Below are positions 23,200 through 35,230 of a stretch of 64,000 nt of DNA, piece after piece. The position numbers and the translations under genes are program-made. How positions within the stretch are numbered: position 1 is the first letter of the stretch; each line of letters begins with the position of its first letter. The DNA lies in assembly GCA_003550325.1 (NCBI GenBank), contig QKWP01000225.1:43554-107553 (forward strand). The letters run 5' to 3'. The DNA comes from Gigaspora rosea (lineage: Eukaryota; Glomeromycota; Glomeromycetes; Diversisporales; Gigasporaceae). Below the pieces are notes generated by a model, which had not been told where the DNA came from, did not search any database, and saw only the letters and a program-made list of their open reading frames with translations.

Positions 23200-25165
23200 G
23201 CTTTGTCAGAAGTGAATGCAAGACAAATGTGCAAGTGGTATTTCGGGTAAGTTTTTTTTTTACTGCATTTTTCTTTTTGTTCTGTTTACTAACTCTGTTC
23301 TTTCTTTGGTTTTTAGGCTTCACTGAACACTTGGCGAACGTTAAGCAACTTTTTAGGGATTTTTTTTTGTTGTCTTTTTAGTTGTTTTCTTTTTTTTTGA
23401 TTGTTTGTCCTGTTTTACTAACATTTTTCTTCTTTTAGGTTTCACAGGATGTGAATCAACCCTGTGAAAATGTATATATAGCATTTTTCAGTAAGGTATT
23501 TAATTTTCTTTTTTTTTTTTGTTTTGTTGGCTTGTTAGCTCATTGTTTCTTTTTCTTGAGGTTTTAGGTTTCACCGAACATAAATCTGCACCTAAGCAAA
23601 TGTATATGCAGCATTTTCAGGTAGGTATTTAATTTTCTTCTTTGTTTTTTGTCTTTTTTTTCGTCTTGTTAGCGTTGTTACTAATTTCATTTTATTTTTT
23701 TTGGGTTCTTAGACTTCACTGTATGAATCAACATCAGGAAAATGTGTGTGCAACATTTTCGAGTAAGGTATTTAATTTTTTTTGTCTGGTTGGCCTTGTT
23801 AGCTTTGTTACTTAAATCGTTTCTCTTCCTTGGGTTTTAGGTTTCACCGAATGTGAATCTAGACTTGAGCAAATGTGTATGCAGCATTTTCAGGTAGGTA
23901 TTTAATTTTCTTCTTTATTTTTTGTCTTTATTTTTGTCTTGTTAGCCTTGTTAGCCTTGTTACTAACTTTATTCTCTTTTTTTGGGTTCTTAGGCTTCAC
24001 TGGACGTGAATCAACACTGGAAAATGTGTGTGCGACATTTTCGAGTAAGGTACAGTCAGACCTCCCTAAATGCAACCTCCCTAAATGCATAACCTCCCTA
24101 AATGCATGATTTGACTTGGTCCCAACTTATATGTTACTTATAGATTTTTACCTCCCTAAATGCAATACCTCTCTAAATACAAGGTTTTTTGTCAGCCTCT
24201 TATAATGCATTTAGAGAGGTCTGACTGTATATAATTTTTTTTGTCTGGTTGGCCTTGTTAGCTTTGTTACTAATGTTATTTCTCTTTTTTGGGTTTTTAG
24301 GTTTCACCAGATATGAATTTATACTGGAAAAATGTGTATGTAGCATTTTCAGGTAGGGTATTTAATTTTTTCATTTTTTGTCTTTTTTTTTTGTCTTGTT
24401 AGTCTTTTTAGCCTTGTTACTAACTTTGCTTCTCTTTCTTTGGGGTTTTAGGCTTTGTGAACATAAATCAACACTGAAAAACTGTGTGTGGCATTTTTGA
24501 GTAAGTTATTTAATTTTCTTTTTTGTTTTCTATTTTTTTTTTGCTTTGTTAGCTTTGTTAGACTTGTTATTAACTTCCTTTAGTTTTTTAGACTTCGCCA
24601 AACGTGAATCAGCACTGGGAAAATGTGTGTGCAGCATTTTCGTGTAAAGTATTTAATTTTCTTTTTTGGATACCTTTTTTTTATCTTGTTAGGAACGTAT
24701 CAAATATTAGCTAAGATCAGTTTTCTATAGGGCCCACCTCTCCCCCCTCCTGAGAAATTTAGTTATTTTGATTGGTTATATGTGTATATTTAGATCTAAG
24801 ATTTTGTTTACCTCCCCTACTCTAGGATATCAGTTGATATTCGACACTTTCTTTAGCCTTTGTTAACCTTGTTACTAACTTCGTTCTCTTTAGTTTTTTA
24901 GGCTTTTTCGAACGTGAATCAATTTTCAGATAAGGTATTTTTTAATTTTCTTCTTTTTTTTTTGTCTTGTTAGCCTTGCTAATCTGGTTACTAACTTAAT
25001 TTCTCTTTTTTGGGTTTATAGGCTTGCTAAACGTGAATCACACCAGGAAATATAAGTGTGGCATTTTTGGATAAAGTATTTAATTTCTTTTTTTTGTTTT
25101 TTTGTTAGTTTTGTTAGTCTTGTTGCTAACTTTGTTTTTCTTCTTCAGTTTTTAGGCTTCATTAG
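23200..25165 (+). repeat. Tandem array of exon-like modules, part 1
   Basis: About twelve units of 125-150 bp. Each has a T-rich tract ending TTTTAG, a 50-53-nt core (for example 23568-23620, 23713-23762, 23841-23893, 23994-24044, 24301-24352) and GTAAGG or GTAGGT followed by ATTTAATTTTC. Two core types alternate (..GCATTTTCAG|GTAGG and ..ACATTTTCGA|GTAAGG), giving a dimeric period of about 275-280 bp. The cores resemble xSPNVNQHWENVCAAFS in one frame but are often broken and not multiples of three. A MITE (24053-24227) interrupts it. Confidence 0.75.
24053..24227. mobile_element. 175-bp Tc1/mariner-type MITE, TIR CAGTCAGACCTCCCTAAATG
   Basis: Flanked by TA (24051-24052, 24228-24229). The right end is CATTTAGAGAGGTCTGACTG. 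Extra ACCTCCCTAAATGCA copies lie inside. Inserted just 3' of a GTAAGG donor-like site of the module array. Confidence 0.88.
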
Positions 25166-27018
25166 CAAATTTTATATATAGATATTGATCGATATATAGT
25201 ACTTAATCATTTTATATCAATTATAAAATATCATTATATATCGATTAATTGGATAAAAATCGATATATATCTATAATCGATATATATCATTTTTTTATAT
25301 TAAATCGTTATATATCTATAAATTGATTATAATTATAATTATTTGAAATGATATATAACGATTAACAGATCTTTAATGATTACGCAAAATCACTAGGTAA
25401 AAAAAAAAAAACTTCAAAATCTCTTAAGCCCATTTGATCTGTAAGCTTCCAAGGATTATAAAAATATATTCCACAAAATGTGCAAAAAAAAGGCCATTTC
25501 GACCTATTTTTACTCCTCTCCCTTTTTGCTCCCTCTCCCTTTTAACCCTTTCTTCCTTTTATCCCTCTTTTTTTTTATATCTCTCTCTCTTTTTCTTTTA
25601 TATTTTCAATATTTTGAATATATTCAAAATAATTTAGAACAATCTGTAACCGGGATTATATCAAGAACACGTTTGACTAATATTTTTGAAATAGTTTGAT
25701 GATTTTTGATGATTGTAGTACAAGATCAGATTAGATCTTTGCTTATTTTTTTTGTTTATAATTTAGATTTTCTATTAATTTTACATTGTTTTTCGTTTTT
25801 CTTTTGTTTTGTTTAGTTTCGTTTCATTTTTTATAGTTTTGTTTTGTTTTTTTTTATTTCTATTTTTTTTATAGGGTTATTTATATCTTGTGTGATTGGG
25901 TATTCTTATTTTTCGCACTTCAGATCGTACCAATCAGATGATTGAATTTTGTATAACGATCAAATGTAAACAAAGACAAAAAATGTAAACAAAAATTAAA
26001 AAATCTAACTATCCTAAGAAAAATTAAAGTTATTATAAAAAAACTTTATGCCTATATGTAAAAGCTCATGCTGAACAAGTTTACTTAGAGAACTTAAGAA
26101 GATTATCTTAGTAGACTTTTAAGATATTATCACAAAACTAAAGAAAAAATAAAAAATGAAAATATCCTAAAAATTCTATTAAGATAATCTTTGTTTGGCA
26201 CTGTTATCCTATATCCACTTCTTCAAAGATATTAGGTAACTAGAGTGATCTTAGACAGTGAACACTTTGTGTAACTTCAAACTTTGTTACTGTGGTATAT
26301 CTAAGTCAGTATAGTGTTTTTAAGAAAACAACAAAGAAGATTTAAGGCAATTTGTAATTACAAAAGAGGCTATAATTAAAAGTATATGAGGATACTAATA
26401 ACTGTTTGATTTGTGTAGTTAATAGTTGTTTTTATTATTGAAAAAGTATGAAGACTCAATGTTGAACTTGGGGTCCACATCGGCTGCTTTTATACTTTTT
26501 GAAATTTTACAAATGTAATGGTCAATATCTTTTATATAAGTAATATATACTACAACTACTATTAATAAAATATATAGTATAACTAGTATAAATATAATAT
26601 ATGTAATAAATAATATAAATGTAATATATAAGATATCTAGTATATAAGCTATAAATATGACATCTTTCAGATATGTCAGATCTACGATTTTTGCCCGCAG
26701 CAATCTCCTAGCCAATCAGATTGCTGATCTATTAATAAGTATAGGAGGAAATGTTTGACAACTCCTATTTTGGCAACCAGATGTTGTACAGAGACATAAT
26801 ATAGCTCATTCGAACCGTCTCAGTGAGCTGAGTCGAATGGCAGTGGTTTCATCGAATTCGAATCACGGGTTCAAAAGGTAGGCCCGTTTTTGTGATGTTT
26901 TATAGGTCAACAGCGCCTAAATAAACTTGTTTAGCATGAAATTTTGCATATAAGCGCATTATCTAAAAGTATTTTTTATTACTATTATATAAGATATTGT
27001 TAAAATAAAAAATAACTC
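25166..27018. other. Non-coding interval between array halves
   Basis: Holds ATCGATATATATC-rich sequence (25170-25380), pyrimidine-rich tracts (25495-25620, 25740-25875) that create low-complexity frames, and a minus-strand Ile-rich frame (26419-26715). No recognised gene. Confidence 0.4.
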
Positions 27019-28040
27019 GTGTAGTGACTTAGAGAAGTTGGTAAGTTGTCACCCCAAGTGGCAGGTTTAGGGTTCAAATCCCACTCGTGACGCTTTTGAA
27101 AAATAAGACCTGTATTTCAGTAACCGTTTCCTGTCGATCGGTTGGGTACATCACCTGTAGTCCTTGATAACCATCTCGAATGGGAGCTTTTGGACAAAAT
27201 TGTGCCTCATGACACAGATAAATCCAAGGAACCAGGGAAACGGAAACCTATTTGCAAAACCCGAGTAAGGAAGTAGCAAAAATCTTTGACGGTACTACCA
27301 AAACTGGAATATTGAACTGGAGCCAAAGATCTGGACGTCAACCTCAGGGACAAGGTCTACCAACCTGATCGCCAAATTGGGTACTGGGAGAAAAGGACCT
27401 ATGTTATAGAAGTAGGTACCAGGGGGGAAAAACCATAATGGCACCTAATGCTGAGTAGATTAGATCATCCCTTTCAGGCCAACTGATTGGAAGTCTGGAA
27501 TGTATTGGATCGGTGAAAAACTGATAGGAAAGTAATGGTCAGTACTGGTATTAGAGCAAACCTTACAAGGGCAAAAGTAGATAATGGTAGTGGTTAGGTA
27601 TCCCCTGACTGCAAGTTGCTTGCCTTGGTGAGTGCTTAAGTTACCGAAGTATAGGTAATACCTGTGTGGGACAGGGACTGCTCTACCAAGTGTACTGTGA
27701 GGATAAATTAGTCCTAAGGGGATATAGTTAGTATCCGGGACCGTCTTCGACTGACTAATATATCGGAGGGCTGTACTGGTGATCACAAGTAGGATTGACA
27801 TACGAAGCTTGGACCAGAGAGTTTAAATAGGCAATCTCCTAGTTGGGTTGTAGGTATGACAACTAGTGTAGAACCTTCAGGTGGACTACTTCAATTAGAC
27901 AACCAAAAGTTACGTGTGGCTAGTTGTACTCTCATTCAATGTAACAATTGTGGGGCTGCCCATAGAGGCGCCCTTAATCCACAGGCTTGATTAAATAAAC
28001 TCTCACCCAGAGCGGGAACTTTAACATAAAAAAAAAATAA
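27019..28040 (+). mobile_element. ~1-kb tRNA-headed, A-tailed retroposon, copy 1
   Basis: Perfect 16-bp TSD AAATAAAAAATAACTC at 27003-27018 and 28041-28056. The head carries an A-box-like TGACTTAGAGAAGTTGG and a B-box GGGTTCAAATCCC; the body is higher in GC than its surroundings; the 3' end CACCCAGAGCGGGAACTTTA is followed by an A-rich tail. No conserved open frame: a 113-codon minus-strand frame is not kept in the other copies. Confidence 0.88.
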
Positions 28041-28907
28041 AAATAAAAAATAACTCCAAAATTATAATTTAATAATTAACCAATCAAAATTGAGATGTGA
28101 GATGCAATGTAGATTGCTAAATGCTAGACATACATTTTTTCTTTTTTTTTTTATAATTTTTTTTATTTTATTTTTGTACTTTACCACTAGCACTTTGCAA
28201 ATATAAGGAATATTATAGTTTATTTTTTTTGTTTTCATTTTTTTAATTTTTTTTGGTTTCATTTTTTTTTGGGTTTATTTTTTTTGTTGCTTTTTATAAT
28301 AATATATAATAAAATATGTAATATTTAAAATATAATATATTAATAATAAATAAAAAAATAAAATTTTATATTAAATTGCGAATATTTAAAATATTATATA
28401 ATAATAATAAATAAAAGAGAATTTCTATTTGTACACAGTGTGTTTAAACACAGTTACACAAAATATAATAGAAAAATACAAGCCACAGATCAATTTTTGT
28501 ACAACAAAAACAAAGCAAAATATTAAAATTTAATTCTATCTTTAAATTTTGTTTATGAAACTTTATTTTAACGACTAAGAAAAAAATTCCTTGCAAAATT
28601 TTAGTATAAAATAAGCCCTAACCCATCCCAGGTCTTTACCCTAACCCTAATATAAATCAAAATTTAATTTTGTTTATATTAAAAATTGGTTTAATTTATT
28701 TGTTACACAAATAACTGTGTATAAACACACTGTGTGCAATTAGTTATTTTCTAAATAAAAAATAAAATTTTATATTAAATTGCAATAACTTGTGAAAACT
28801 TGCGAAAACTTGTAAAATGTTTAAAAATTTGCAAAAAGTATGATTATGTAAATATAATAATTATATAATTATTAATTAATATCATATCAAATATATATTG
28901 ATTAATC
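28041..28907. other. AT-rich low-complexity interval
   Basis: Long T and A runs (28130-28400); GTGTTTAAACACAGT and its inverse near 28440 and 28710 bracket a probable decayed MITE; no gene. Confidence 0.4.
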
Positions 28908-29132
28908 GGCAAATTTTATATATAGATATATGTCGATTACTAACTGGGTAAAATATATATCAATACTAAATACTCCTGCTGATTTCTATCGATAGTGATA
29001 ATAATAGATATATATTCGATAATCAGATATATATCGATTACTATTACTATCGATAGAAATCTGCAGGGGTATTTAGTATCGATATATATCTTACCGGTTA
29101 GTAATCGATATATATCTATATATAAAATTTGC
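28908..29132. mobile_element. Palindromic element, ~100-bp arms
   Basis: GCAAATTTTATATATAGATA.. and its complement ..TATCTATATATAAAATTTGC bracket TTTCTATCGATAGT hairpin sequence around a centre near 29022. It sits where the module array resumes. Confidence 0.7.
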
Positions 29133-29560
29133 TGATGTTTAGTTGAATGTAAATCAGTACCGAGAAACGTATATGTAGCTTTTCAGGTAAAGTAACTAAT
29201 TTCCTTTTTTGTTTTCCTTTTTTTGTCTTGTTACTAACTTTAATTTTATTTTTTGGAGGTTTTAGGCTTTGCCAAACGTGAATCATTACTAGGCAAATAT
29301 TTAAATACCGTCTTCAGGTAAAATATTCAAATTTTTTTTCATTTTTTTGTCTTGTTAGTCTTGTTATTCATATTTACTTGGGGTTTAGGCTTCGCTGAAT
29401 GGAATTAGCACTGGGAAACATATGTGCAGCATTTTGTTCAGATAAGATATTCAATTTTTATTTGTCTTTTTTGTCTTGTTGGGTTTGTTACTAATTTCGA
29501 TTTTTTTTCTTGGGATTTAAGCTTTGCTAGACGTGAATCAGTACTGGGACAGGGACAGCT
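29133..29560 (+). repeat. Tandem array of exon-like modules, part 2
   Basis: At least three more units (cores starting about 29269, 29389 and 29521) with TTTTAGGCTTTGCCAAACGTG-type starts and TTCAGGTAAA ends, about 4 kb from part 1. Confidence 0.65.
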
Positions 29561-29642
29561 ATTTTTTTTTATTATGTATAAAATATTCATAACTATGCTG
29601 TAATCAATTAGGTTATATAGTATCATATAATAAAGGATAATA

Positions 29643-29824
29643 CAGTTGACTCTTAATATAACGAACCTCTATATATTGAACTCTGGATATAATGAACTCA
29701 AAAAATTAAAATTTTTATAATAATTCGGTATAAAAAGTGCATGGTCCTTAAGAAAACATAGTAATTTTTTATATGAACTATTTTTTTGCCAGACCCAAGG
29801 GTTCGGTATAGAAAGAGTCGACTG
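29643..29824. mobile_element. 182-bp Tc1/mariner-type MITE, TIR CAGTTGACTCTT
   Basis: TA at 29641-29642 and 29825-29826; right end AAGAGTCGACTG. A sister copy at 44926-45435 carries a nested insertion. Confidence 0.85.
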
Positions 29825-30059
29825 TATTATATAATAATTGCATAATCGCGTTTTTTTATTGGTTAATGGGTCAGAAGATCAAATGCTTGTTTAACCTCAG
29901 CCAATTATCACGTGGTAAATTTTGATTGGGCAATCACGGGGATGCACAACCATGCAGGTGTACACAATTTTCAAACTCTTTTATTTATTATTTTTTTCAA
30001 TTTAAATGAAATATTTTAAATTCTTATTGATTGTCATGATATGACTTTAGAACAAATTT

Positions 30060-30680
30060 TTTGTTTATACAATAGTTTTATTTGGGGTGAAAGAGTTAAA
30101 TACTTTTGGCTAGCACAATAATACTATTTGTGGCTGCATAATAGTACATTTAAGACAAAAACATTTAAAATTCTCTTGGTTGATGTAATAGTAAATTGGT
30201 ACGAAAGGGTTTTAAATTATTTTGGTTAACATAATTGTATGTATTATTAAGGGCAAAAGGTTTTAAAATTCTCGACTTTACAATAGTATTTGAATATTTT
30301 GATAAGTGGAAGATTTTGAAAATTCATTTGCATAATTTGAAAAAGGTTTTATGCTGTCACAAATACTTTTCACTAAAGTTTTAAATTCTCCTAAAATTCT
30401 TGTGAGTAATGCAATAGTACGATAGGTTTTTAAAATTCTGTTGGCTGCTACAATAGAATTTTTTTAGGACAAAAGGTTTTAAATCCTTTTGATGGGCACA
30501 ATAGTACTCTTTAGGCAAAAGCTTAGCTGACAGGTGGTATTATTTAAGGTAAGAGTTAAAGCTTTTGGCTGACATATTATTTGGAGGGAAATTTTAAAAA
30601 TTACTAGTACTATTTAGAAAGGCTTTAACATTCTATTTAAGGGTTTCTTGGTTGGACGGTAGTCTGACTAAAGTTAAAAT
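30060..30680. repeat. Degenerate ~65-bp tandem repeat
   Basis: About nine diverged units around TTTTAAAATTCTCTTGGCTG, ACAATAGTACTATTT and AGGGCAAAAGG. Non-coding. Confidence 0.6.
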
Positions 30681-30868
30681 TCTTAGCTGGTATGAAGTAA
30701 CAGATCAAAATTTTTTTAATTATTAAAAAAAATGACGGAAAAGCATAAAAATGAATAAATGATAAAAATTTTTTTAAATACTTATCATTACATCATGAAA
30801 TCCCTTGATTCATTTACCGGTATTAAAGAGGTTGCACGGGTTGTTACGTTGTACCCATGGAATAATCC

Positions 30869-31000
30869 TGTTATTTAATGGGTATCGGTGAAAAGTGTAT
30901 TTCATAGATTAATACAGTAGTAACACGTGGCCTTCGGTCACGTGATTTTACTATTAACCTATGAAATACACTGTATTCGCCGATACCCATAAAATAACAA
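30869..31000. mobile_element. 132-bp palindromic MITE
   Basis: TGTTATTTAATGGGTATCGG.. pairs with ..CCGATACCCATAAAATAACA; the centre is a CACGTGGCC-TTC-GGTCACGTG hairpin. It lies just downstream of P450 copy B's duplication block. Confidence 0.7.
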
Positions 31001-31305
31001 GAATATATTATACTGATTATTACATATATATCTTTAGTAAATGCATTAATAGCTGAAGAATATAACATATTAAATATTCGATTTGTTAGGTTACAATAAC
31101 CAACATCTTTAGCTTTATCAAGTTTTTCGAATACTCAATAATATAAAAACTTTATTAATTTGGATCATTTTTAACAAAAAATAAACCTATGTGATGACCC
31201 AAAGTTTTTAATCAAATATGTTAAATATTTAAGTAACATTAAATAAAAGTTGTAATAGTTAAATTTATATAAGGATAGGGAATATAATTATAAAAATAAT
31301 AATTA

Positions 31306-33675
31306 TTATTCACATCTTCTTTTAAAAATAAGATCGATTGGATGTGGAGTCATTGCATTCTTAAATTTTAATTCATTTTTATGTATACTATTTTGTGGCA
31401 ATGCTATTTCATATTTACGCACTATAAAGATATAAATTATGCATGTAAGTATTCATATAATGAAATACATTTAATTAAAGTTAGGATACGTACATAACAA
31501 GCACAGAACTATTCTCTGTTCAATAAGAGAAAAGTTATTTCCTAGGCACCTATTTTTTAAAAAATTTAAATTTAATAATTATTAATAAAAGTAAAAAATT
31601 AAGATAAGCAATAAAGAAATCAACCAACATTCTAGAACCACTTCCAAAAGCCAACCAAGAATAATTCTCATGTTCATTTTCAAACCTCTCAGGCAAAAAT
31701 TCTTCTGGATTTTTCCAAAACTTTGGTGAATGTTGTATCCCATATATAAAAAGACTAACGGGTGTACCAGCTGGAATCAAAAAATTTTTAAGTTTTAAGT
31801 CTTCGGTTAATACACGTAATGTCAAACCTCCGGCCTATTTATTAAACAATAAAAAATAAATTGTAAGTGATATGCAGTAGTTACTTTTTTAGATATACCA
31901 GATACTACTGTACTAACTGGAGGATATAATCTAAGATTTTCACGAATGACCATATTCAAATACTTTAATTCCGCATGCTGTTCTGATGATGGTGTTAGAT
32001 TATCACCAAGTATTCTTAAGACCTCTTCTCGAGCTTTTTCTTGAACATCCTAGATAAATGAAATTATTAATATTTAACAGTTTAACAAACATAATAATAA
32101 CAATAAATCTGCAACTTACTTTATGAATCGCTAAAAGATATAAAAGAGATGATAGAGCCATTGCAGCTAGATTTATAAATATATATACCGGTATATATTT
32201 ATTATTATATGTATGAGTAATAACAATGCTGTTGATTCTCAAATTAATGTAATACTTACTTGTATCATGACCCGCAACCATAAAAATGGCTAAATTACAC
32301 TATCAAAATCAAATCAGATTATGATAATTAAATTTTTACTGCTGTATTTAGATAATCGCAATAAAATAAAACCAAAATTTATACTCTTAGTTCAGTATCC
32401 GATAACATTTGATTATCTGGATCTTCACAAGCTTTTAACATCAGTTCCAAAAGGTCACCATTAGAATGTCCAGCAGCTAAGGATTTGCGTTTTTCTTTAA
32501 TAATATCCTCAAATAAATTATTTAACTTGTCAATTTTTCTAAATACTAATTGATTTATGATCGGAATGCGGTCAAGTTGGAGAATAGAAATTAATGGATT
32601 TCTAAACACATTCTGAACTTCATTATAAGCTGTTACGTAGGGATTTTTCGGATCTTCGAGATTCTAGAATGAAAATTTGTTAAATTATAAATTATATAAC
32701 ACATACAAATTTATTTACTCTTACATTAAAATCAAAATTAAAGGCAACTTTTCCAAGAACGTCTAAAGTAAGCCTACGTACGATATTTGAATTTATAAAT
32801 TTTAATAAACTAATATAATGAATGATAGTAAGAATGTTTAATAATAATTTTTTATTACCGTTGCATAAAATCTCTAACTTCAATAGGCTTATTATCGACT
32901 TTTTCTAATATATCCATTAATTTTAATGCTTTTTCAACAAAAAGATGTATAGGTAAAGTTTTAAATGCAGGGTTGCAGACACGTCTAAATAAAATTTCAC
33001 ATCAGAAAAATATAATAAATATTTGTGATAATTAGAGATGTAATAAACCTGTGTCGCTTCCAAACCTAAAAAAAACAAAAATATATGAAAATATTGTCAC
33101 AGGAAAAATTTAAAACAATAAATAAAATGACAAATTAAGACTTACATCACCATTTGAATGAACAACATTAACGCCAAAATGCCGTTCAGCTGCAGAATTT
33201 GGTAAAATCTCATCGAGCATTAACTTGGGAAAAATATCTATGAAATAATTTAAAGCACCTCATATAAATGAACAGAATCCTAATGTGAGATTAATGTGAG
33301 ACATCGAATGATTAATGATCTACCATTTCGTAAACACAATTCCTTAGCAACTACTAGATCAGTAATCATGCAAATCCATTTTCCTCTAAAATAAAGCTAC
33401 AAACATAAATAAGCATTTGTTTTTTTAATTTTACAATCTATATACAAATCATACGAATAAAATTTTACTTTTATAACGCCATCTCTTTCAAAATATTCTT
33501 TGCAACGTGAATAAATCTTTGCATTTCCTCCTTCTCGTTTCATAAGCTGCGATATTGCTATACTAAAGAATGAGATCGAGTGAATATCTTTAAGAGAATC
33601 TGGAACTTTATAAGTTGCATAATTGTAAATTATTAATAATATGATAATAATCGCTATGAAAATTATGATTTCCAT
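31306..33675 (-). CDS. Cytochrome P450 monooxygenase, paralogue B (13 exons, 490 aa)
   Basis: Close paralogue of the P450 at 7280-9680, with every intron position kept. Exons: 33469-33675, 33324-33396, 33146-33237, 33049-33065 (17-nt microexon), 32859-32984, 32725-32773, 32385-32663, 32260-32299, 32120-32166, 31885-32049, 31629-31834, 31494-31549, 31306-31421 (stop TAA). The total is 1473 nt, with one extra Glu codon in exon 1 (KREGGN against KRGGN). All P450 motifs are intact: AGHDTT, ENLR, PERF and FGSGSRMCLG. About twenty residues differ from copy A, many of them conservative, and I saw no inactivating change, so both copies look functional. Differences around the substrate side include GTPVSLF against GTPIILF. 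It lies 1.5 kb downstream of the acetyl-CoA synthetase stop, on the same strand. The substrate is unknown. Confidence 0.93.
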
Positions 33676-33780
33676 GTTTAATTTTTAAAATATATAATCT
33701 TTAACAAAAATAACTTAATATTTATAATTTTTTTCATCTTATTAAAGGGTTGCATTATTGCATAATGTAATCCAATTACG

Positions 33781-34100
33781 GATGTCGGCACAGGGTGTGC
33801 GATATTACATGATAAATTAATATGATCGGATTTTTTGCCGATCAACATTTAGACAGTAACCTCAAATTTATACTACTTCTGAACCAGTGTGTTAATAAAA
33901 ATAAAAATATAATTTCTGATTCCTTATAGCATGCACTATAATGGTGCAGAATCTTTTTAATTGCTTCGTAATATTAATATTAATATTAATCGAGTTTAAA
34001 TTCAGAATAGGTTTTAAAGTTACTATCTAAATAATCGGCAAAAAATCCGATCATATGCGTATAACTTATATTTAATATTGCACACCCCAACTTCGGCATC
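33781..34100. mobile_element. MITE directly upstream of P450 copy B
   Basis: GATGTCGGCACAGGGTGTGC and ATGATCGGATTTTTTGCCGAT-type sequence at the left, with the complement at the right (ATCGGCAAAAAATCCGATCA, CACACCCC, CTTCGGCATC). Ends about 105 bp upstream of the P450 start codon. Confidence 0.75.
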
Positions 34101-34385
34101 TTAGTGTTCCCGAAATACCGAAATTATGATACTCTGTTTTGATTCTTTCACTATCATTGTTTATTGGTTTAAAAAAGTCAATTTGTAGAACGCATGAACG
34201 TGCATATTTACATTTTGTACAAAATCAGATGTGCTTGTATTCCGATTATATGCACTTTTAAAGTTAGGTTCTTATAATAATTTTTTTGCTCATTTCTTTG
34301 AAATCTAAGTTTTATTCATAATATGTAATTGTTTTTGAAATCCCGACCCGGAATTTATCGGAGCTACAAAATTGTAAATTAATAG

Positions 34386-35230
34386 GAGATAGGAATAAAT
34401 ATGTAAGTATTTTAAGTAAAACCATGAGTTCATTGGTTTATTTTTATTATTGAGTTCGTTTTTAAAACATTACTGCAGTTACATCTTAATTTCAAGAATA
34501 TAGAAGTTTCATTGACATGGATCAAAGCTTTTACTTTGTAAAAAAACTTAAAAAAAATTCTAATTTGAATTTAATCATTGATATAATTAATATAATTATA
34601 TACTGCTGCAGAATAACTTAAAGGTATTAGATGCATGTCATTGCAGTTAGTCTTTAATATCAATTGAAACGAACAAATAAAATGAGAACACTATTTTTAG
34701 AGTATCAAATACATTATGACGAATTAACTTTATATTAATGTAATTAGCTAATTAACATCATTATTTTTTCCGAGATTTTATCAAGGCATGTAATTTGGTC
34801 AATATAAATCATGTGATTATGAAAATTATCTAATGTTTAATTTTCGGAGACAGTTACCGGTAACCAAAGTGTTACTTCAAAAAGCCTAATCAGATCTAGC
34901 AATTCAAAAAAAAAATTTTTTGACAAAGAAATAAGGCAGAATGATATCATAAACAAGATTATTATTCAAACAATCTTAGATTGGGATCTAAAAAGTTTTT
35001 TGCTAAATTCACTATAAAGACTAGAATAATATTATAGGCTCAAACATATATTTTATTTAAAAAAGGGGTTTAAAACCATTACTTGGTATATTAAACCAAT
35101 TTTTACTTTTTTTTTTTTTTTTTCTTTGAATACCCGTCAATTTCTCTTGAATGTTACATAAGATTTATGTCCTTATCTGTTATGAATAACACGATTAAAC
35201 AGTGATTAAACAATATAAAAGAGAATAATA
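34386..35230. other. Intergenic interval between P450 B and ACS
   Basis: AT-rich; includes the ACS 3' flank with a T-tract at 35107-35125. No further gene is seen. Confidence 0.45.

Larger units (their letters stand above)
31025..34385. repeat. Segmental duplication block containing P450 copy B
   Basis: Collinear with 7005-10170. An extra ~160 bp at about 34112-34270 is absent from the other copy. The duplication includes introns and the upstream MITE, so it arose from DNA, not from mRNA. Confidence 0.85.

Noticed and set aside
23200-25165. CRISPR array
   Set aside because: The units have no short identical repeat with unique spacers; this is a eukaryotic tandem array with splice-like borders.
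25434-25699. Overlapping Ser/Leu/Phe-rich frames
   Set aside because: Pyrimidine-tract low complexity.
27460-27801. 113-codon minus-strand ORF in retroposon copy 1 (and 44124-44411 in copy 2)
   Set aside because: The two share some residues only because the DNA is homologous; copy 3 has stops in the same frame. Treated as non-coding.
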